From Nemertoderma westbladi (taxonomy: Eukaryota > Xenacoelomorpha > Nemertodermatida > Nemertodermatidae): 64,000 nucleotides of DNA. Numbering within the stretch: position 1 is the first letter of the stretch; each line of letters starts with the position of its first letter. Both the position numbers and the translations under genes were made by a program. Under the pieces are notes generated by a model, which did no database searches, was not told where the DNA came from, and saw only the letters and a list, made by a program, of their open reading frames with translations. The stretch is from contig JAUCBJ010006713.1 of the NCBI GenBank assembly GCA_032718475.1, forward strand, positions 36,899-100,898, given 5' to 3'. Below are positions 38,980 to 48,690 of this stretch, piece after piece.

Positions 38980-41900
38980 TTAGAGAATGGCCTCTCGGTT
39001 GTCCTCTGCAGTGGTACGCACTACCGAACAGGCGTTGGAAGGGCTTGAGATTATCCCAAAGGCCTGGATGGTCATCCAGTACTCCACCGGTTTCTGGTTG
39101 AGGTCTCCTTCGGGCCACCACAGAAATCGTAGACTATCTCGATCCCTATCTAACACCTTGACTTGTAAGAACATGCCTTCTATATCGGAGGCGAAAGCAA
39201 TCGAATATTGTCTCAATCTTAAAAGAATTCCCAACAAAGATTGAAGCAAGTTGGGTCCGGGTAACAATTCAGAGTTAAGGGATTGACCCATGTAAAGAGC
39301 GGAGCCATCAAACACTACTCTCACTTCGTGTGGCTTACCGGGTTTAGGAACGTAATGGTGAGTTAAGTAATACGTTCTTTCAGTCACAGGTGTTTCTTCC
39401 GGTACTCTCTCCGCGTATCCCTTACTAATAAATTTCTCCAGCTGTGTTTGATACATTGCTTTAGCTGAAGAATTAGCCGTAAGGCGTCGATGGAGTTGCG
39501 CGATTCTTTTTTCCGCCAAGGGTCTGTTATTGATGAACTTCGGTTCTTTCTTGCGGAAAGGTAGACCGACTTCATACCTACCTTGATCTTTGAGGAAACG
39601 TGTAGTTGTCTCTTGGATCTGCTTGGCCCTTTCCTCTTCCACCGACAAGGCTTTATCGTAGGAATTGGGCTCTACCGCCTCTTGCGTAAAGAATCGTACG
39701 GCATGTTCATCTCGAGTCTTGGCATTATGACGCTCAATGACGTCATTTAACTCGTCGTTATAAGCTTCTCGTTCAGATGGATAAAGAAGTTGACATAAGT
39801 TCACTTGGTTTTGCCAAGCCTCGTTTTCCTTAAGGAGATCGATGGTATTCTCCTCATCAAAAAGCTGGTGAATGTCGTCGTTATCTGAGGAGTATGGAAT
39901 TCCCTCAGTTGAATCGTCTCCCTCACTAGTATCATCTTCCCATTCACTCACCTGGCAGACGTTCTCTTGAGGTAGTCTTTCTCTGAGTGTTCTACGGGAA
40001 GGGCCAGTAAAGTACCAACCTACTCTAGTTCTTACCGCATAGGTCTGTAGGGGCTGCGGTTGAGCAGGCCGTTTCTCTAATGTCTCCAGCGCCTCATGCG
40101 CGTTTTGGCCGATGAGTATTTGCACTCCAGGATAATCAGTCTGGAATCGAGGTATCTTAAGATGTTGGATACTCTCATCCTCGTCCCAATTATAAAGGTC
40201 TGCTTGAGTAGTAGCGAAGTTCTTTATAGCCACCATTTTCACTGACCTTATGCTATGTTCTCCTAGTTCGTCCTGGGGGGTGGACAACGCGCCTACATAA
40301 TAATCAGCTGTTACTGTAGATTTCCAAACTTGCATAATGCCGGACATGTTGAGCTTAGTTCGGAACTTGGGTTGTCCACTGAATATGTCTTCGGCTAGTT
40401 CTTTATCAATGAATGTTCCTGTACTACCGGAGTCAAGGAGGGCGTTCACTACATAACTCCTCTTAGGTCCGTGAACCCTTACTTGCACCACAGGAAACTC
40501 TCGGATCCCTACATTGGAAGATGGCTCTTTCCAAGATGGTTGTCGTTCAGAAGTGGTTAGAGTGAAGTCGCTGTCTGTATCCTTTTCATATGTGAGTGCT
40601 CGATACACTGCGGTATTTATCATGTAACAGGATTCGTTTTCGTCGGAGAACTCGTCTGTATAGAATCCTTCCATCTCAGATTGATCAGTGTCGTTCACAT
40701 CACTGAATTGGACATGTAGCTCGGAATCACTTACCTGATTCGGACTATTTCGCTCGAATTCAGCGTGCAACAAGATATGATGTTTCGCACCACACTTTGC
40801 ACACCTTATGTCAGAGAAACAGGTTCGCCGTTGGTGTCCTTGTCTGAGGCAATTATAACATAACCGCTTATCCCACATGACTTCTCGTCTCTCCGATAAT
40901 GATTTCTTCAGGAATTCATCACACATATTCAAACGGTGGGTCCCGTCACACAACGCACATTTCGGTTTGATGTTACTTACCTTATTTTGAGTCACATTGT
41001 GTACACTTGCCTTTTCTTCGGGCTTTCTCACCGGAATTCTCTTGGGAGACGTGGGAGGAGTTTTTCTTATCGGTTCTCTCCTGTCATTTGCTCGAGACTT
41101 GAATTTACTTACCTGATCTTTAGGCATTTTATTGACATAATAAGATCTCTCAGTGTCTTTCCCGCTATCTTCTCCTTGAGAAGTCTGGCTTTCGCCGTCG
41201 TCTGTATAACACACTGGTGTTACCTTTCTCCTAGAGACGGGTTTTTCACTTACCTTGTTTTCCGGTGTCTTCTCTCTGGACAGTTTCAGGAGCTGTAATT
41301 TCACTTCTCCATCGAGGAATGACATGAGATCAGCCATGGTAGGGTCTCGTCGTTGCTGTTCCATCATATATAACACTTTCTTATCCCAGCGTGTACCTAC
41401 TCCACCCTTCGGTAAAGTAGAAGCCACTGCTCTAATAACCATAGTGTTCTGATACTCATGAGACTTACCTAGCCAATCTAATTGTCTGCAGATCTCCTGG
41501 ATCTCATCGGAAAACTCGATAATTCCGCTACTAATAAACTTTCGGGGCGCTACTAACTTTGCATACAAGTACCCAGCGATATTATTCCTATTACCATACC
41601 TGATGTTTAGTGTATCCCAAACTTGTCTTAATCCATCTGGATGTCCAATAAACTTTAACGCCATTAACTTGGGAGATCCTTCCAAGCACTCGATGAGGTA
41701 TCTAAGTTTTTCTCCATTAGATAGTACAGAGTTCTGTATGTTATCTTTGTAATATTCATTAAAAGGTAACCATTTCATCTCATCTCCATTGAACTTGACG
41801 ATCTCTCCCACCTTTACCGCTTGCCGGGCTTCGGTTCTAGCCATTTGACGCGTAAAACTTTCTTGGGCCATCGTGTTATTTAATATCGAGTTATCGGTAT

Positions 41901-44256
41901 ATAAATTTCTCGGATTATGATCAGTTCTATGTGGAATATCATTATCAACAGGTCTATAATTACCCTTAATAGGGTTCACTATAGGAGTTTCTACTTCGCT
42001 AGCAGTATATATGCGTGTAGGCTCCACACCTTGCGCATGCGATACTTCAGACCTAACAGGTTGACACATTGTTACAGAGGGTGGTGGTATACCCTTTTGA
42101 GTATTTACTAATTTATCGCGTTCTAGCGCGATACTTTGCTGCACTTCTTGCAACTCTAGCCTACTTTCCCTTACTGTGCCCTTGAATTGCTGGACAGTCT
42201 CCTGCATCTGCCCGAGCAGGATATCCATCCCCCGCCGTCTCTCGTCCACCCATTCGACCGCCGAAGCGGGAGTCGCCAACGTTGTAGCGGGCGGACGAGG
42301 GACAATGGGCGACAAATTATGAATATTTCGCTCGGGGTCCAGGACCTGAACTGTCTCCGGGGCAGTTCTACGGGGCACAGGTAGCTTAGTGCTATGCAGA
42401 GGGAATTTAGAGGTAACTTCAGGGAGTACAGGTGTGTCTATCACCGAAGGGGTGATTTCGAGAACAGGCCTAATTATTTCAGGCTCATCTACTATAGTAG
42501 GGAGTCTTTCTATTTTAATTATTTGGTCTGTGGGTTCTGTACTACCTAAGTTGGTGTTATTTAGTTGCCTTCTAACAGCTGGAGGCAAGTCAGGCAATTT
42601 CTGACGGTGGAATGTTCTTTTACGTCTACTTAGACGAGATCTATTTCCCTTGCCTTCAGTATCGGTGGTATCGCCTTCCTCAGATGATGTATATCCCTGT
42701 CTTTTGGGAGTAGATCGATTCATCATCTGCATATTACTAGCTGTTAACTGTTTATTTATGCAGTCTTGATTCTCCTGAATGTTTTCCAATTCTAATTGGG
42801 TGGTTTCTTCAGTCGCTCTCCGTTCGGCTTCTGCCACTGCCTCTGCGGCCTTTCTCTCAGCCTCGGCCGCCTTTGCTTCTGCCGCTGCCGCTGCCGCTGC
42901 CGCTGCCGCTGCTGCTGCCGCTGCCGCTGCCGCTGCCGCTGCCGCTGCCGCTTTTGCCTCTGCCGCTGCCGCTGCCGCTGCCGCTTTTGCCTCTGCCGCT
43001 GCCGCTGCCGCTTTTGCCTCTGCTGCTGCCTCTGCCGCTGCCGCTTTTCTTTCTACTTCTGCAGCTACCACTGCTGCTTTCTTTCTGTCTTCTATACGTT
43101 TTTTCTTTACTTGTTCTTCTTGGGCTCGTGTGATGCGGAGTTGTTCATCAAATTCAGCCTGGTTCGCAGCCCTCATTTCCACATCGATGGCATCCAACAC
43201 AAGCTTGGTTCCTTCACTATTAGGGCTAAGTCCCTCTAACCTTCTCCTCAACTCGTCATCACCTAAAAAACGTTGATAGTCTGACAGATAGATGTCAATG
43301 GCATCCCTCTTATGCGGCTTCTCTGCCATCGCTTCACTTTCCACTTGGGAAAAAGTAGCGTCTGTTGATTCTCCATGGGTTGAGCGCTCCTCTAGCTGAG
43401 CTTTCCACTGAGCTGTTCCTTGAACCTGGAGACTCACCCTTTGAAACCAAGTCTTTACGGCAACTTGCAACGACGTGTCTTGCCTTCGTTTAGAAGCCTC
43501 CTCAAAGGCCGATAATATTAGCCTGATTCGTAGAATTCTTTCTCTCACTTGATAAAGCAGTTGTCCCTGCTCTTGAGGTCCTTGTGGTTGTTGAAACAGT
43601 TGTCCTTTTACTCGCTCCATAGAGCTGAAGAATCCCTGTGCGTATCCGGCTGCGGACCTCTTCCACACAGCGGGATCTATGGTTTCTTTGGCTACTCCCA
43701 TCTGGTGTATGTCTTCCCAGGCAGCTTCTGATAAATCAAACGGGAGTCCGGGTCCGGGGAAGTTCCATTGCGACTCGACCATGGACTTCAGTTCTTCCCT
43801 TGTGTATCCAGCATAACTATCTCTAGTTGAACGCTGGCTTCTCGCCCAATCGATCTGGTGTTCTTCCACAGCGATCAATAACCTGGTGAGTACGGCTGCA
43901 GGAAGGATGAGAAGGGGATCCGTATAAACCGCATCCGTCATCTTTGCTCCGCGCTCGGGTGTCAGCTCTACAGTATCTTCACTACTGGAGCTGTTGGGCC
44001 GTTGAGAAGTAAGTTCTTGGCTCGCGGGTTGTTGCTGTTCTGCTGCTTCTTGGTCCCGCTTGACCTGAGCTCGAGTGCCTATGATAGACCTACGATGTTG
44101 GACCAGCCTAGGTTCGGTTATTACTACAGGAGGGATGACCTTCCTCACAGTGGGAGGTGAACTGAACTTACGACTAGACGGTTCTACGCCTCTATCTGAG
44201 TCGCAGATAGTTACATCTAATAAACTGTCTGACAGGTTCTGCTTAGTATCAGACAT
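38980..44256 (-). CDS. BEL/Pao Gag-protease-RT polyprotein (N-terminal part)
   Basis: 1758 codons from ATG at 44256. Order: polar N terminus; coiled coil with an alanine tract (about residues 399-462); DUF1759 Gag region (about 815-1000, VKFNGDEMKW); two zinc knuckles (from about 1098, CALCDGTHRLNMC and CYNCLRQGHQRRTC); aspartic protease with LLDSGSTGTF (about 1270); RT fingers and palm (from about 1570, VPKPGKPHEVRVVFDGSA, AFASDIEGMF). The frame stops just before the YMDD box, which continues in the 38975 frame shifted by one base. BEL/Pao normally has one continuous polyprotein, so this is most simply a one-base indel; a programmed shift is less likely. Confidence 0.93.
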   Translation of the reverse strand: MSDTKQNLSDSLLDVTICDSDRGVEPSSRKFSSPPTVRKVIPPVVITEPRLVQHRRSIIGTRAQVKRDQEAAEQQQPASQELTSQRPNSSSSEDTVELTPERGAKMTDAVYTDPLLILPAAVLTRLLIAVEEHQIDWARSQRSTRDSYAGYTREELKSMVESQWNFPGPGLPFDLSEAAWEDIHQMGVAKETIDPAVWKRSAAGYAQGFFSSMERVKGQLFQQPQGPQEQGQLLYQVRERILRIRLILSAFEEASKRRQDTSLQVAVKTWFQRVSLQVQGTAQWKAQLEERSTHGESTDATFSQVESEAMAEKPHKRDAIDIYLSDYQRFLGDDELRRRLEGLSPNSEGTKLVLDAIDVEMRAANQAEFDEQLRITRAQEEQVKKKRIEDRKKAAVVAAEVERKAAAAEAAAEAKAAAAAAEAKAAAAAAAAEAKAAAAAAAAAAAAAAAAAAAAAAAAEAKAAEAERKAAEAVAEAERRATEETTQLELENIQENQDCINKQLTASNMQMMNRSTPKRQGYTSSEEGDTTDTEGKGNRSRLSRRKRTFHRQKLPDLPPAVRRQLNNTNLGSTEPTDQIIKIERLPTIVDEPEIIRPVLEITPSVIDTPVLPEVTSKFPLHSTKLPVPRRTAPETVQVLDPERNIHNLSPIVPRPPATTLATPASAVEWVDERRRGMDILLGQMQETVQQFKGTVRESRLELQEVQQSIALERDKLVNTQKGIPPPSVTMCQPVRSEVSHAQGVEPTRIYTASEVETPIVNPIKGNYRPVDNDIPHRTDHNPRNLYTDNSILNNTMAQESFTRQMARTEARQAVKVGEIVKFNGDEMKWLPFNEYYKDNIQNSVLSNGEKLRYLIECLEGSPKLMALKFIGHPDGLRQVWDTLNIRYGNRNNIAGYLYAKLVAPRKFISSGIIEFSDEIQEICRQLDWLGKSHEYQNTMVIRAVASTLPKGGVGTRWDKKVLYMMEQQRRDPTMADLMSFLDGEVKLQLLKLSREKTPENKVSEKPVSRRKVTPVCYTDDGESQTSQGEDSGKDTERSYYVNKMPKDQVSKFKSRANDRREPIRKTPPTSPKRIPVRKPEEKASVHNVTQNKVSNIKPKCALCDGTHRLNMCDEFLKKSLSERREVMWDKRLCYNCLRQGHQRRTCFSDIRCAKCGAKHHILLHAEFERNSPNQVSDSELHVQFSDVNDTDQSEMEGFYTDEFSDENESCYMINTAVYRALTYEKDTDSDFTLTTSERQPSWKEPSSNVGIREFPVVQVRVHGPKRSYVVNALLDSGSTGTFIDKELAEDIFSGQPKFRTKLNMSGIMQVWKSTVTADYYVGALSTPQDELGEHSIRSVKMVAIKNFATTQADLYNWDEDESIQHLKIPRFQTDYPGVQILIGQNAHEALETLEKRPAQPQPLQTYAVRTRVGWYFTGPSRRTLRERLPQENVCQVSEWEDDTSEGDDSTEGIPYSSDNDDIHQLFDEENTIDLLKENEAWQNQVNLCQLLYPSEREAYNDELNDVIERHNAKTRDEHAVRFFTQEAVEPNSYDKALSVEEERAKQIQETTTRFLKDQGRYEVGLPFRKKEPKFINNRPLAEKRIAQLHRRLTANSSAKAMYQTQLEKFISKGYAERVPEETPVTERTYYLTHHYVPKPGKPHEVRVVFDGSALYMGQSLNSELLPGPNLLQSLLGILLRLRQYSIAFASDIEGMFLQVKVLDRDRDSLRFLWWPEGDLNQKPVEYWMTIQAFGIISSPSNACSVVRTTAEDNREAIL
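42865..43060 (-). repeat. GCN trinucleotide tract coding polyalanine in Gag
   Basis: A long (GCx)n tract, read GCCGCTGCC on the plus strand, encodes alternating AEAKAAAAAA blocks including about 24 consecutive alanines. It lies within the Gag coiled coil. The codons mix GCA, GCG, GCC and GCT, as expected after slippage plus substitutions. Confidence 0.85.
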
Positions 44257-46507
44257 GTTTATGTATACAGTTGAATGTCTACTGCTGTATTACAGTCTGA
44301 GCAAGTCTAGTAATTCAGTATTAACTGCTAGCCTAGTAATTAATTACCGGTACTGCTACTCAGTGCAGCGTGATATATATAATATATTAGAATACCGGTA
44401 TGCTTATAGTATATATAACTATTATTACAGACTAGGTTTATCAACGAATACCGGTATAATTTTAGCACAAATATATATAAATATATAATAGGCCTATCGG
44501 GAATACCGGTATACAGCTGACAGTTTGTAGTGTATATATAAGTATAATTATTAACTGAATTAATTACAGAATACCGGTATGATTTCAGCACAAATATAAA
44601 TATTATAATAGGCCTATCGTAAATACCGGTATATCAATTATTTTAGAATAATTGAATTTCTGAACTTTAGGGTTACTTGGTTACTTTAACTTACTTTATT
44701 ACCGTTATTTAAGCAGTAGTCCAACTGATATTGAGACCTAATTGTTATATGGTAGGCCTACTATTTATAAATCGTTAGATTTGATTTATAATATATATAT
44801 ACCCGTTTTAATGGGTTTAGTCAATGTTTGAAATAAATGTTATTATTTCTGGGGTTAATCACTACACAAAGCGGTACGCTTTCAGTGAAGTGTTACGTAC
44901 AGGACACTAAAACAAATGATTCTAATTTACCTAAGTTACTTAATACTACAAATTACGTACAATTCGGGTGAGATTACAATCTCTAAATAAACACAAAAAT
45001 TTACAAAACACAAAATACGAATTTTCAGGGTAATTTTACAAGAAGTCTACAAACCAGTCTAACAAAGGGTTAGTATCTGGTTATTACAACGGACAGGGTA
45101 CTGCGGTATTTGAAAATAATACGTAGTAGTAAATACACTGCGTTGTCCAGATAGGAAAATACCACCGCCTGACGACCTATAGCCGTATCGCTACAGGTAC
45201 TACGTTATGTATCACGGAGTGTTCCTACCTAGAAGTTAATAGAGCTAATCGAACGTGCCTATCAACCACTTTACAACACAAATATAATGCCTACTAATTA
45301 CTTTCGGAAAGCACTGTACACTAAACCCTAAATTAGGTACGAGTACTTGTATAACATATAATCTGTAGTTAAATATACTTGAACAGCTAAAAGAACCACG
45401 GCATCTGCTGGAGTGACCGATGCACAAAATCACCAGTCTTTACCTACGCCAAGCAGCCCGTGTAGTACCGGGGTTAATTTAACTATAGCGGTATGTATAA
45501 CAAACACAATTACTGTAGGAACAAACTTGGGGAATGAATGTTGCGAATAATCGCATAAACTCTGAATAATAAATATTACGCTACGCGTACAAACCACTCA
45601 AACAAAATGCCGACCAAACGCTGACAGACTACTATCAAGCCTAAATAAACTACAGGACATGCAGACTCCAAAATGATTAGGTAGTATGCGTTCTAACCCA
45701 GTAGTACGACTTATTCTTTAGTTGGGGGTTTACCTTACAGCATTCGCTGCCCCTACTTCCTAACCATTCTTTATCGGACAAGTGATCTACACACGCTGCA
45801 ATCCGTTCAGACCTAATAACAGCCAGACAACTATCCAGCCTACAAATTATCTAAATAAATATTATACGCTACCCGTACAGACTTACACAAACAAAGTACA
45901 GACTCAACGATGGCAGACTACTCTCAAGCCTAAATAAACTACAGGACATGCAGACTCCGAAATGATTAGGTAGTATGCGTTCTAACCCAGTAGTACGACT
46001 TATTCTTTAGTTGGGGGTTTACCTTACAGCATTCGCTGCCCCTACTTCCTAACCGTTCTTTATCGGACAGGTGATCTACACACACTGCAATCCGTTCGGA
46101 CTTAACAGCAATCAGACAACAGCTCAGCCTACAAATTGTCTGTACAATCTGATCAGGCTTACACGCCTTCTGTTCAATACTGGCCTACAAATAAATAAAA
46201 CTTGACAGAAATAAGTAAACCATATAAAGGAATAAGGGGTGATCAATCCCTAATCCCTTAAACAGCCTACCGGCATGCAACAATCAAATCGAATAATACT
46301 AGTGTACTTATACGGAAGTACCGGTTAGGACAGTTAGGCCTACGGACCTACAGAAGTACCGGTTCTGGCAGTTGGGCCTACTGACCTACGGCAGTACCGG
46401 TTCTGGCGGTTGGGCCTACTGACCTACTGAAGTACCGTTCAGGTTTACCGGTTGACCGGTACTTTCAACTTTATTGCTTACTGCAATAAAGAAGCGATAT
46501 CCGTTAT
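44257..46507 (-). other. 5' leader of BEL/Pao element with tandem duplications
   Basis: 2.25 kb between 5' LTR and gag ATG with no coding frame. It contains: a ~118-bp duplication (44452-44515 and 44570-44633); a ~290-bp tandem duplication (about 45567-45857 and 45858-46145) at high identity; and three ~48-bp units with AAGTACCGGTT...GGCCTAC (46310-46435). Immediately inside the LTR the minus strand reads ATAACGGATATCGC, without the usual TGG of a tRNA 3'-end primer site, so the primer is unclear. Confidence 0.7.
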
Positions 46508-47674
46508 TGTTCGCGCTTTCAGACCTTTGGCAGTTTAACCCGCCAAATTATGATGTCTTCTAGATAATAAATCACTTTTAGTCTATGACAAGTATTTAAT
46601 TCACTACACTAGTCGAAACCAATCTGTGCGCGATCATTCACCCGCTGGATATACCCGGGAGATTGGGTTCGACGGCTTAATTTTATTGCTATGTAAGCCT
46701 AATGTATTATTCGACTGACAGTATTATATAATCTCTGACAATATTATTCACCTTCGGGAAATATTAACAGTTCCTTTAGGACGTGGTGCTCTATCTATAC
46801 AAACAGAGTTATGACTTAAACTACTCACAACGATATGGCTTAGTTATAATTCACATATATGGCGCATTCTTTAGGAAATGCTTCGTTATCAGTCTCACTC
46901 ATACACAATGCTGCACATTACTGCACACTGATCTGCCGATCTTCACTGATTTTAGTTATATATAAAATGAACACGGACAGACTCATGTAGGTTCTATCAA
47001 ATAACATTAGATTCACTTCAAACCACTTTAACATAAGTCACAATCGTTATATGTAACCTTTCTCTCTTACCTTCGGTATATCAAGAATATTGGGTTTCGG
47101 GGTTATTTATCGTTATTCCAAATATAATAATTCATCAACCATATTATGAAGAACTGACAGTAAATAGCAGTATAACAATATAAAAGTATGCACAGTGATT
47201 CAGTGTGCGTTAAGTTCATTAGTTTGTGTTGGTTTGTTTTGTTATGATAACGGATATATGCCCTTTATAATTAAGCCTACTAGTGTTAGACTAAGAACAG
47301 AAAAGCACAAAATATTTACAAGCCGTTCTCTCCTGGCTCAGGAAAGAAAGACCAACAACACTGAAAACTGATAAGAATAACCTTATTTACAAAGGCTTCC
47401 ACCCAACACAGAGAAAGAGCATACAGATAGGAAAATTCAGTTCAGTAGATCTGTGATAGGTCGAAATCAAAATCAACTCAAATTCTATTGGCAGATACTT
47501 TCCCAAGCTGGTTGGACAATCAAACGTAGCCCAGATCCCTTCGCACAGCGAATCAGCCAATCAGCCGGTAGCTTGCGCTATTCGAGTTATAGATCCCTTT
47601 TTAGAGTATTCTAGCCACTGGGGGGAACTGGTTATCAAGGCAAACGAATCAGTTATCCCACAAAAGCTTTTACA
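46508..47674 (-). repeat. 5' LTR of BEL/Pao element
   Basis: 1167 bp, about 99.5% identical to 30096-31261. On the minus strand it begins TGTAAAAGCTTTTG and ends GAAAGCGCGAACA. It should contain the promoter for gag-pol transcription. Confidence 0.97.
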
Positions 47675-47685
47675 GTTGATGTTTG

Positions 47686-48415
47686 AGAATATGGAACGAA
47701 ATGACTTTATATTAACAGTTCTCTATAGCCAATGGAACGAATATAGCCAATGGAACGAAATGACTTTATATGAACAGCTCTTTCTAGCCAATGGAACGAA
47801 AGGGCGTTATATGAACAGTTATATCCAATGGAACGAAAGTACTTTATTGTTCTCTATAGCCAATGGAACGAAAGGACTTTATATGAACAGTTCTCTATAG
47901 CCAATGGAACGAAAGGACTTTATATATTAAGAGTTCTCTATATAGCCAATGGAACGAAAGGACTTTATTGTTCTATATAGCCAATGGAACGAAAGGACCT
48001 CATATGAACAGTTATCTATAGCCAATGGAACGAAAGGACTTTACATGAACAGTTCTCTATAGCCAATGGAACGAAAGGACTTTATATATTAACAGTTCTC
48101 TATATAGCCAATGGAACGAAAGTACTTTATTGTTCTCTATAGCCAATGGAACGAAAGGACCTCATATGAACAGTTCTATATAGCCAATGGAACGGAAGGA
48201 CGTTATATGAACAGTTCTCTATAGCCAATGGAACGAAAGAACTTTATTGTTCTCTATAGCCAATGGAACGAAAGGACCTCATATGAACAGTTATCTATAG
48301 CCAATGGAACGGAAGGACTTTATATGAACAGTTCTCTATAGCCAATGGAACGAAAGGACTTTATATATTAACAGTTCTCTATATAGCCAATGGAACGAAA
48401 GGACTTTATATGAAT
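47686..48415 (+). repeat. CCAATGGAACGAAAGGAC minisatellite
   Basis: About 18 units of 31 to 44 bp centred on TAGCCAATGGAACGAAAGGA followed by CTTTATATGAACAGTTCTCTA or shortened forms. The BEL/Pao element inserted just upstream of this array (target duplication at 47675-47679). Confidence 0.88.
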
Positions 48416-48595
48416 TTTCAAAATTTTTAAAATTTTCAAAATTTTGTGCTCCTTACCAATAAGTTTTAAAAGTATCATTGTATCCTGGTGATGGGTATCT
48501 GTGCAATTGTCCGTTTGTTAATATTGTTTGTATTTGTTTATTTGTGATAGTAATGCTTTATATGAACAGTTCCTTCTAGCCAATGTAACGAAAGC
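48416..48595. other. AT-rich, no gene seen
   Basis: Contains self-complementary AAAATTTT runs (48416-48445) and one stray minisatellite unit near 48548-48590. Confidence 0.4.
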
Positions 48596-48690
48596 ATGCG
48601 CCAGAGGGGCCTCGCAAGTGTGCTGGGCGGAGTGAGTGACGCCTTCAATTCGCCCTCCTCCGGTCCGGGCTCGAGCCCCAGTATGATTGG
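48596..48690 (+). repeat. Possible tRNA-derived SINE head
   Basis: A GC-rich island in AT-rich DNA with an A-box-like TGGGCGGAGTGAG (48627-48639) and a B-box-like GGGCTCGAGCCCC (48666-48678). Spacing is tRNA-like but the boxes deviate from consensus. Confidence 0.4.

Larger units (their letters stand above)
30096..47674 (-). mobile_element. Complete giant BEL/Pao LTR retrotransposon, 17.6 kb
   Basis: Two direct LTRs (30096-31261 and 46508-47674) begin TG, end CA and are flanked by a perfect 5-bp duplication GTTGA (30091-30095 and 47675-47679), the length expected for BEL/Pao integrase. On the minus strand the order is 5' LTR, 2.25-kb leader with tandem duplications, Gag-protease-RT (44256-38980), RT end/RNase H/integrase (38975-36063), a gap with a 125-aa ORF (34412-34035), a 591-aa zinc-knuckle ORF (33115-31340), and the 3' LTR 78 bp after it. 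BEL/Pao elements are usually much shorter. LTR divergence is about 0.5% (six substitutions and one indel seen), so insertion was recent. One frame change interrupts the RT. Confidence 0.95.

Noticed and set aside
38980-39244. Plus-strand frames over the pol region (for example 38638-39048, 38987-39244)
   Set aside because: Antisense shadows of the BEL/Pao polymerase.
42779-43276. 165-codon plus-strand Ala/Ser frame
   Set aside because: Antisense of the Gag polyalanine tract.
30096-47674. Segmental duplication as explanation for the two 1.17-kb copies
   Set aside because: TG/CA ends, a GTTGA target duplication and gag-pol between them show they are LTRs.
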